Assembly: GCA_916700875.1 (NCBI GenBank)
Contig: CAKAKS010000293.1
Coordinates: 1-64,000, forward strand
From: Sebastes aleutianus
Lineage: Eukaryota; Chordata; Actinopteri; Perciformes; Sebastidae
DNA length: 64,000 nt
Reading direction: 5' to 3'
This document shows, one piece after another, positions 59,301-64,000 of this stretch. The notes under the pieces were generated by a model, which had not been told where the DNA came from, did not search any database, and saw only the letters and a list, made by a program, of their open reading frames with translations. Position 1 is the first letter of the stretch. The number at the start of each line of letters is the position of its first letter. The translations under genes were made by a program, and so were the position numbers.

Positions 59301-61475
59301 CATGTCCCTATGGTCACATTATTTTACATCTTTTCTAGGGGTACCATCATTTTTGTCCAGGCCAGTTTCATTAGTTTGTTTTTTAAAATGATTCTGTTGA
59401 ACCACAATTCAAAAACAATGTCTGATTTTCATTAGTTAATTTTCAGTGAATTTTTATTTATTATTACTTTTGTCAGTTTCAAGTTATTTCAGTGACCATT
59501 GTGGGTTTTTCTTTCTTTAACGGAAGGGTACCAACAATTTTGTCCACGTCTGTACATCCTTATAGTCAGTGTATTAATACAGTATATATACATCCTTATA
59601 GTCAGTGTATTAATACAGTATATATACATCCTTATAGTCAGTGTATTAATACAGTAACTTAGATGGTGGTCAGCGTGCTCCCAGTCAGGAAAAGCAGACA
59701 GGAGAACCATCAGGAAGCTAAGCAATGTACTGCTGTGGACGCCACGTTAGTTCAGATCAGAAAGTCACACAATAACACAAACTAACTAACCGATGGATGC
59801 AGCAGTAGACCAGCTACTCCTGTGTTCTGAGAGGGAAAATGACTGGTTTTGTGAATGGAGTCTGGTGGCTTTGAAGACAGTGATATAACAGCTTCAGTTC
59901 CCGTCAGAAAGGGCTGTCTGATGGCGAGGTAAAGCAGAGAAAATATTCTAAATATAGTGTACACCTAAACAAATATTTGTTTGTTTCTTTTAGATGGCTA
60001 AAATACGTTTTTCGGCTGCTCCTGTCCACAGCTGCTTTACCTCTCCATCAGACAGCCCTTTCTGACGGGGAACTGAAGCTGTTATATCGCTCTCTTCAAA
60101 GCCACCAGACTCCATTCACAAAAGCAGTAATTTTACTTCCCAGAACACGGGAGTATACGTACAACCCCACTTCAAAGAAGCTGTCATAACAGCTAATTTT
60201 AGGAGAAGTCAAACCAACACAGTATTTTGAGGACTAATGTGAGAAAATGAATTATTAAATCTGAATATTTTCTTGAAGTGTAAATTGTGAAATGGAGGTT
60301 CTCAGGTGTTTTGTTACAGAAATACAATCAGTAGTTTGTGGCTCTAAAACCCAGACTAAGATCCATCTTAGTTTGAAACAGTATCTGCACTAATAGTTCT
60401 GCATCAGGAATATAAATCTGTTAGCAGAACATTTAGTCTTCATCCTCAATGCATCATCATCCATCAGGTCAGTGCACAGTAGAAACAGTCTCTTACTTTG
60501 TGTCTGAGGGTCCAGGTTCATTACTGAAGTTCGGAGGATCCCACATGGACCGGTCACTCTTCATAGACAGACAGCTGGGTACTGGAGACTCTGCTCTCTG
60601 TCTGGACTGAACTCTGCAAACACCAAGATGATTTTATTCACATCACATGAATCCTTGATAAATTCTCTGATGACAAAGACATTTCAGTTTCTAAATACAC
60701 AAACTACTGCTACTGTCAATAATGTGGTTTAAAGTTTGTATTAGTCCTCTTAGATTACAGCTGTTCTGGGTGACTGACAGCTGTCACAGATACGAAGAGG
60801 AAGAATGCACTAATTCATTCTCTTTGTGTCACCAACAGTGTGTTAAACTTCACTTAGTAAATACATTTTAGTATAAATTTAATAAACAAACACACAATCA
60901 ACTAAATCATGGCATTGGCATGGCATCACTTTGTTTAATATCATTCTGTATCTTCCCAGACGGTGAAGAAGAGAGCGAGTGAGAGAGAGTCGGTGTGTTG
61001 AGCTAATTCTTGTCTCATTTGTGGGCTGATAAACAGTAAATTCATCTAAACTGGGTTGAAAAATGATGCAATCTGGTTGCCTTGGTGATGAGTTACAGCT
61101 GACTATTAACCACATCTCCATTCTCTGTTTGAGGAAGAACGTTAACCAAAACACAGGAAGTGAAACTGGCTGGAGGGGGGGGGGGTTAATTCTCTTTGTG
61201 TCAAGAAACGTTTGTTCAACTTCAGTTAGCAAATACATTTTAGTAGAAACTTTAAAATAGAAACACAAAATCCACAGAAAACATGGTATTGGTAGAGGAA
61301 AGTGAAAATGAGTCCTATAAATGAGTTAGTAGCAGCTCTCTTACTTTGACTCTGAGGGTCCAGCTTCATTACTGAAGAGTAGAGGTTCATCTTTAGACTG
61401 ATCACTCTTCATAGACAGACAGCCAGAGACTAGAGACTCTGCTCTGTCCTCCTCTTCCTCCACACAGTCAATCAT
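35134..61475 (-). CDS. NLRC3-like receptor gene 2 (gene-level model)
   Basis: A second fish NLR-C type receptor, inferred to be cytosolic. Coding pieces in order are 61475-61345, 60613-60497, 57432-57313, 55781-55662, 52990-52833, 52446-50655, 47175-46999, 44586-44413, 42477-42304, 39889-39713, 37302-37129 and 35307-35134. Their sum is 3488 nt, about 1160 codons. Every junction keeps the frame and every exon is open, so unlike gene 1 all three N-terminal repeat exons are usable. It has six LRR exons. Two Tc1-like copies lie in its introns and a third lies 3' of it. The C-terminus is uncertain because the B30.2 exon is degraded. Confidence 0.85.
35698..36846. mobile_element. MITE-like element in type Y intron, copy 2
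   Basis: Same ends as 7776-9050 (CAGGGTTCCTAC and GTAGGAACCCTG). It is shorter because about 110 bp including the C-run is missing near 35772. Confidence 0.6.
37129..37302 (-). CDS. NLR gene 2 LRR exon b
   Basis: A 174-bp symmetric exon: LKGCSLSEISCASLASALK, then LRELDLSSNKLQDSGVKVL, then CGFLESPHCRLENLR. The FLESPHC ending is shared with exon e and with gene 1 exon b, all of which adjoin a Y intron on the 3' side. Confidence 0.85.
37973..38926. mobile_element. Nested hAT-like MITE pair in X intron (b-c)
   Basis: The outer TAAGGCTGGGC element (37973-38926) contains the inner TAGGGTTGTCAA element (38056-38757). Flanks are as in gene 1. The inner element is full length, about 702 bp. Confidence 0.75.
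39713..39889 (-). CDS. NLR gene 2 LRR exon c
   Basis: A 177-bp exon, one codon longer than its sisters: LESCGLSEISCASLASALK, then LRELDLSDNIYLEDSGVKLL, ending CRLETLR. The added codon is in the loop after LSDN. Both its flanking introns are type X. Confidence 0.85.
40560..41517. mobile_element. Nested hAT-like MITE pair in X intron (c-d)
   Basis: Outer element 40560-41517, inner 40643-41347, same junctions as the other X introns. Confidence 0.75.
42304..42477 (-). CDS. NLR gene 2 LRR exon d
   Basis: A 174-bp symmetric exon: LKECSLSEISCASLASALK, then LRELDLSNNKLQDSGVKPL, then FAGLKSPNCRLETLR. The acceptor is TCTTTTTCAG, slightly altered from TTTATTCAG. It lies between a type X intron on its 3' side and a type Y intron on its 5' side. 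Confidence 0.85.
42864..44130. mobile_element. MITE-like element in type Y intron, copy 3
   Basis: Ends CAGGGTTCCTAC and GTAGGAACCCTG, flanked by AATATT; collinear with 7776-9050. Confidence 0.6.
44413..44586 (-). CDS. NLR gene 2 LRR exon e
   Basis: A 174-bp symmetric exon: LMSCWLSEISWASLASALK, then LRELDLSKNELQDSGVKVL, then CGFLESPHCRLETLR. It has two tryptophan changes (CWLSEISW) not seen in its sisters. Confidence 0.85.
45257..46211. mobile_element. Nested hAT-like MITE pair in X intron (e-f)
   Basis: Outer element 45257-46211, inner 45340-46041; same junctions as in gene 1. Confidence 0.75.
46999..47175 (-). CDS. NLR gene 2 LRR exon f (first after NACHT)
   Basis: A 177-bp exon of the same type as 11592-11765: LSDCRLSDIHCEVVASALK, then LRELDLSDNYNLQDSGVKL, ending CRLETLR. 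It carries one extra codon (DNYNLQ against NNYLQ). The acceptor is GTCATCACAG. Confidence 0.85.
48445..48552 (+). pseudogene. hAT (ZBED-like) N-terminal fragment, block B
   Basis: Same 35-codon frame as 13056-13163 (MAELVSKKTKTAATWQQFGF), within the same short inverted repeat; no catalytic part. Confidence 0.4.
49007..50627 (-). mobile_element. Tc1-like element, family T, copy 2
   Basis: A full-length-looking 1621-bp element with ends CAGACGTAGGCAAAGTTGTT and its complement, flanked by TA (49005-49006 and 50628-50629). Gene 1 keeps the empty site (CACTGATCTATAAAGTTA near 13610-13628). It lies in the intron about 20 bp from the NACHT exon donor at 50650-50654, which remains intact. Confidence 0.95.
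49226..50282 (-). pseudogene. Tc1-like transposase with one frameshift (copy 2)
   Basis: Two overlapping frames (50282-49494 and 49576-49226) together cover the whole protein. The first has the paired HTH region (residues about 20-120, with GRGRKGKIDD), the first D (WTDET, residue 164), GGGSVMLWGC and the second D (QDNDPKH, residue 256). The second has SPDLNPIEHLWKELKH with the third acidic residue. They are separated by a small deletion in the CACA stretch after DPKH. The same break occurs in copies 1 and 3. Confidence 0.9.
50655..52446 (-). CDS. NLR gene 2 FISNA-NACHT exon
   Basis: A 1792-bp exon (acceptor CTTTCAG, donor GCTGT|GTAAG), six bases shorter than in gene 1 because YDNKTSPD is here YYTSPD. 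The motifs are the same: Walker A GVAGVGKT (residues 77-84 from the internal Met at 52381), LFIFDGLDESRL, ITSRPAAANQIP and FVHLSIQEFLAAVYMFH. Replacements against gene 1 are scattered (GHIRVV for RPIRVV, VVLLSF for VVPLSF, LGEEYVH for LGKKYVH) with no stop, consistent with both copies being under constraint or recently duplicated. Confidence 0.95.
52833..52990 (-). CDS. NLR gene 2 RING-derived exon, zinc core deleted
   Basis: A 158-bp exon with the same protein reading as gene 1 (SVEEQLSCCAV, then YLDQSASSGDSSCPQCG). The in-frame loss of the RING middle is identical. Phases match its neighbours, so it is still expected in the mRNA. Confidence 0.8.
53855..54011. repeat. Hairpin left arm and minisatellite start, block B
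   Basis: The left arm (53868-53945) and two and a half 27-bp units match 18100-18240. A composite insertion at 54012 interrupts the array. The matching right arm is missing, because the sequence after 55560 jumps directly to the exon flank. Confidence 0.7.
54012..55456. mobile_element. Composite insertion with GGGCTGCGTTCGGAT-type ends
   Basis: Sequence absent from block A splits the 27-bp minisatellite. Its left end GGGCTGCGTTCGGAT is imperfectly inverted at the right end (ATTCGAATGCAACCC), suggesting a DNA transposon. The target duplication cannot be read inside the tandem repeat. It carries the TTAA MITE copy 2 nested within. No transposase was found; the short frame at 54578-54862 is unrecognised. 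Confidence 0.55.
54750..55346. mobile_element. TTAA-flanked MITE, copy 2
   Basis: Starts TTAA-AGGGACTATTTGTAAC and ends TTACAAACAGTCCCT-TTAA. Interior segments such as CGACACCTGTGGCCGT match copy 1 (2829-3564) in inverse orientation. It is shorter than copy 1 by about 140 bp. Confidence 0.8.
55457..55560. repeat. 27-bp minisatellite, right part, block B
   Basis: About four copies of the TCTATTGCTCTGGTCTATCG unit continue after the composite insertion. Confidence 0.8.
55662..55781 (-). CDS. NLR gene 2 N-terminal repeat exon 3
   Basis: A 120-bp symmetric exon: AESPVPSCLSLKSDRSLIWN, then PPSFSNEPGPSDTK. The usual SMKSD is SLKSD here. It joins in frame to the RING-derived exon. Confidence 0.8.
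56255..56405. repeat. 36-bp minisatellite, array 3
   Basis: About four copies of the TATATATACATCCTTATAGT-type unit. Confidence 0.85.
56565..56900. repeat. Hairpin repeat, block B unit 2
   Basis: Arms 56570-56688 and 56775-56895 are inverted copies around a loop of about 85 bp, as at 22850-23185. Confidence 0.8.
57313..57432 (-). CDS. NLR gene 2 N-terminal repeat exon 2
   Basis: A 120-bp symmetric exon, open: AESPVPSCLSMKSDQSLIWN, then PPDFSNEPGPSDTK. It corresponds in position to the broken 118-bp exon of gene 1. Confidence 0.8.
57932..59552 (-). mobile_element. Tc1-like element, family T, copy 3
   Basis: A 1621-bp element with ends CAGCCGTGGACACAATTGTT and its complement, flanked by TA (57930-57931 and 59553-59554). 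It inserted in the first unit of the 36-bp minisatellite (GTATATATACATCC in sister arrays), splitting it. It lies in an intron of gene 2. Confidence 0.95.
58151..59207 (-). pseudogene. Tc1-like transposase with the same frameshift (copy 3)
   Basis: Frames 59207-58419 and 58501-58151 together cover the protein, with HTH region, WTDET, QDNDPKH and SPDLNPIEHLWKELKH. The break after DPKH is at the same place as in copy 2. Otherwise the frame is intact, so this copy is close to the one that spread. Confidence 0.9.
59555..59660. repeat. 36-bp minisatellite, array 4
   Basis: About three copies remain to the right of the Tc1-like insertion; the left fragment is at 57918-57929. Confidence 0.85.
59815..60150. 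repeat. Hairpin repeat, block B unit 3
   Basis: Inverted arms of about 115 bp (59818-59938 and 60030-60148) around a short loop. Confidence 0.8.
60497..60613 (-). CDS. NLR gene 2 N-terminal repeat exon 1
   Basis: A 117-bp symmetric exon, one codon shorter than the others: AESPVPSCLSMKSDRSMWD, then PPNFSNEPGPSDTK. Open, with normal splice sites. Confidence 0.8.
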
Positions 61476-61494
61476 CTTCGGATCTGAAGTCAGT
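61345..61494 (-). CDS. NLR gene 2 first coding exon
   Basis: Start ATG at 61475: MIDCVEEEEDRAESLVSGCL, then SMKSDQSKDEPLLFSNEAGP. Acceptor ACCTCTCAG, donor TCAAA|GTAAG. It has the same length and phase as in gene 1. Confidence 0.85.
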
Positions 61495-61591
61495 CTGAGA
61501 GGTTAAACATTAACGCTGACAGTGACCATGTACAGGAAACAAGTTTGTACAAGAGTCACATGCAAGACTGAGAGAACAGGAAGTAACACAA

Positions 61592-61631
61592 CTGCGCGCG
61601 CAAACACACACGCACACACACACGCACACAC

Positions 61632-61673
<42 letters not shown>
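61592..61673. repeat. CA dinucleotide repeat
   Basis: A long (CA)n tract with a few CG interruptions, longer than its counterpart at 24699-24752. Confidence 0.9.
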
Positions 61674-61675
<2 letters not shown>

Positions 61676-61873
61676 TTAAATCTTAAATCCCTTTAAATGT
61701 TCTTGTCTTACAGCAGGTTTAATGAGGATTATTCAGCCAATCACGACTTTGTGTTCTCAGATGAATCAAACTGTTGAGTTCATTCTAACATTTCTCTCCT
61801 CTACAGTCCACAGGGAGGAAACTGACTCAGACACTTTAACAGTGAACTAATAAAATGTTGGATTAACACTCAC

Positions 61874-62060
61874 CCTGCTTCAGTCTTCAGTCGTCACCTC
61901 TCTGTGCCGTTAACACAACATGGAGTCTGAACTCTCTGAACCGGACTGAACACTTTCACGGTTCCCCCCCTGTACTCATGTACCTGAATCACCTGGTCAG
62001 TGTTGCTCCTCCCCTCTCTATTTACAGGAAATCAGCTGAGTTCATCTGTGACTGTGTGTG
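61874..62060 (-). promoter_or_regulatory. Untranslated first exon and proximal promoter, gene 2
   Basis: Donor GCAGG|GTGAGTG closes the exon at 61874. The interval to the shared upstream motif (CTCTATTTACAGGAAATCAG in plus orientation, near 62017) is about 90 bp longer than in gene 1 and includes a run of C near 61966. Transcription start unknown. Confidence 0.4.
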
Positions 62061-63478
62061 TTCACAGCGGTTCACAGCCATTTAACATGATGTGGTCATA
62101 AGAATCTCTCTTGGCTTGAACAGGCTGAATGAACCCTCTAAGACCCACAATAGACCAGTTTTAGTCTTTTTTAGATGGGTCCAGGGGGTCTTTAGAGGGA
62201 GATAGCAGGTCAGCAGTAGATGTCACATAGAAGTGGTGTACATCATCTGAAAGCTGGGAACCTGGAGATTAATTTGAGATGCAGCTCAGCACTGAGTGTC
62301 AAGTTGTTCCAGTCATTAATCAGAAATAAACATTAATTCATTAATTAATTAAAATAAATAGTGAAAGTGTATAAGGGTTTAGAACATTGTGATAGAAGTA
62401 TATGATGGTCATCCCCATACCAACAACCAGACAAAGCTAAATGTGTGGCTTCAACAACAGTGTGTTGAACATGCACCCCAAAACAAAGAAGGGATTGTTC
62501 TTGTGACCGACGGTACAGCTTCCATCGCCGACCTACAGACGAGGAATCCACAAGAATGTGGCTGAGAAACCTAAACTTGAAGAGACCACCTAAAACACTG
62601 TAAGTGTGCTCAACGGAGGAAAACCTGTATCCTACTTCGTGGTTGGGCTACGAAAGAGCAGCGGAGGAGAGACGTCGGGTCCTTAAAAGGACTGATAGCA
62701 GAGCCAGGAGAACGTCAGCTATGATTTCATGTGTAGGGAGGATACAGCATTGTAGCGTCTGTTTAATGACAGCCAGTTACTTTTACTATTTTATGTACAG
62801 TTTAAATGTAAGGCAGTTTATGGGCAGCATTACACTAAAAAAAAATAGCTCAATGCTTTGATCACATGATCCTGTTTGAGCTGTAAGAGGTGGTGTTCAC
62901 ACATGTTTTACTAGATGTTTTAATATGGAGAGAGGATTAGCGTACCGTTGGAAAACAGCGGTTCCGGCTCAGTGACGCAACACGACGGAAGTTGCGCCCA
63001 TAATTCACGCAAGGCATCATGGGGACTAGGAATAAGGTGGATAGGCATCCTATAATATATTATAGAGTGATGCTACAAATAACACAGGAAAGCACTTTAA
63101 GTATGAACACTATATACAAACACACCACCTTAACCCTATAATGTTCCATTTGGAATGTTATTGGAGTATTATAGGCCAACTATAGAAAATGCATAACCCC
63201 AAGTATAATAATATAGCAATAAAATCCCAGCTGATGATGACTGAAACAGTATAACATGCTTAAAAATCATACATAAATAGGAATAAGTCAAAAGAGATTG
63301 CGGCTTACACACGGTAACATGTGAATAAGGGGAGTACTGACACTTATTTGTCTCCACTTCAAGCACTGAATGGAGGTCTGCCAAAGAGATTCTGTGATGA
63401 TCTGACCCTTTAAAGTTAACTCAGTTCCATCAACATTAAACACAGCAGCTGGTAATACTGAGAGAAAACATATCCTAC
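62061..63478. other. upstream flank of gene 2, no gene seen
   Basis: Collinear with 25061-26429; contains the same short GC-rich patch near 62965. Short ORFs lack motifs. Confidence 0.4.
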
Positions 63479-63731
63479 CTCAGAGCTTCAGTGAAGAGAA
63501 GATGGTCCTTCAGTTGGTCTGTATACGCTTCCTCTTCTTCCTCCAGATGTCTTCCATTGATGCCACATATCTACAAGTGCACATGTGACAAATAAAAGTC
63601 TTAACATGCAACAGTAAAACTCATAATACACTTTTATAGAATTTATAGTTATATTTATAGTTAGTATTAACCTAAATACCTGGAGACTTCCATAGTTCCC
63701 ACGATCATGTAAACACCAGTCGGTAGGTTGG
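63479..63731 (-). other. Two exon-like segments of an unidentified gene, block B
   Basis: 63731-63680 and 63570-63479 repeat the 52-bp and 92-bp exon-like segments of block A, with the same splice signals and reading (HLEEEEEAYTDQLKDHLLFT). Family unknown. Confidence 0.35.
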
Positions 63732-64000
63732 CTATATGATGAAACACATGAGCCATTAAACTGTATTAACATCTACAATCTTACACTAATTGTGAGTATT
63801 GTGTGTTTTATCCTCTTTCTTTCCTCTTGATGTTGTTCCAGAGCCGGTACGCTTTCGCCAAGTGCTCATCCACAGGTGGCACTGATTTACCTCTGATATC
63901 AACAGCAGGAAAACTTTAACAAAAGAGATGTATTGGAACCAGTGTAAAGTGTTCCCTTTGTATGTCCTTTGGCACCCCCTAGTGGCGTCTGCAAATAGCT

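Larger units (their letters stand above)
30750..63929 (-). repeat. Tandem segmental duplication, block B (NLR gene 2)
   Basis: Collinear with 4355-26876 and longer, owing to three extra LRR units (about 7 kb), three Tc1-like insertions, a composite insertion at 54012-55456 and other indels. It ends abruptly at 63929. Confidence 0.85.

Overview
The window looks like a percomorph-type teleost fish chromosome. It has intron-split genes with GT/AG junctions, NLRC3-like innate-immune receptor exons of the fish-specific FISNA-NACHT-LRR class, and dense fish-type repeats (Tc1-like, hAT-like and TTAA-type elements, an I-clade-like LINE, tRNA-derived SINEs). Nothing prokaryotic is present. The species cannot be fixed from the sequence.

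The core is a head-to-tail pair of NLRC3-like genes, both on the minus strand, lying in a large tandem duplication: block A about 4355-26876 and block B about 30750-63929. Read 5' to 3' on the minus strand, each gene has an untranslated first exon, a short first coding exon, three copies of a phase-symmetric exon of about 40 codons (one broken in gene 1), a RING-derived exon that has lost its zinc-binding core, one 1.8-kb FISNA-NACHT exon with intact Walker A and B motifs, and a series of 58-59-codon LRR exons. A degraded B30.2/SPRY exon lies beyond. Gene 1 (7214-24583) has three LRR exons and gene 2 (35134-61475) has six. Reading frames join at every inferred splice site, except that the 118-bp exon of gene 1 must be skipped. 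Conceptual products are about 950 and 1160 residues.

Region by region: 1-1939 is a dead LINE; 2829-3564 is a TTAA-flanked MITE; 4355-7200 is the 3' end of gene 1, with the B30.2 remnant and a foldback element; 7214-11765 holds its LRR exons, with introns full of nested hAT-like MITEs; 13644-15441 is its NACHT exon; 16506-24602 its RING-derived and N-terminal exons, mixed with hairpins, minisatellites and a Tc1-like element. The stretch 26877-30750 is a mostly unique spacer with a 60-bp minisatellite and SINEs. Block B then repeats the layout with extra LRR units and three copies of one Tc1-like family. Block A lacks all three; for two of them it keeps a clear empty target site.

The most interesting features are the modular growth of the receptors (LRR exon doubling through shared introns, repeated N-terminal exons), the RING and B30.2 lesions shared by both genes and so older than the duplication, and a Tc1-like insertion about 20 bp inside the splice donor of the gene 2 NACHT exon. 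Exon calls come from reading splice signals and frames by eye. Transcription, exact exon use and the 3' ends are inferred.
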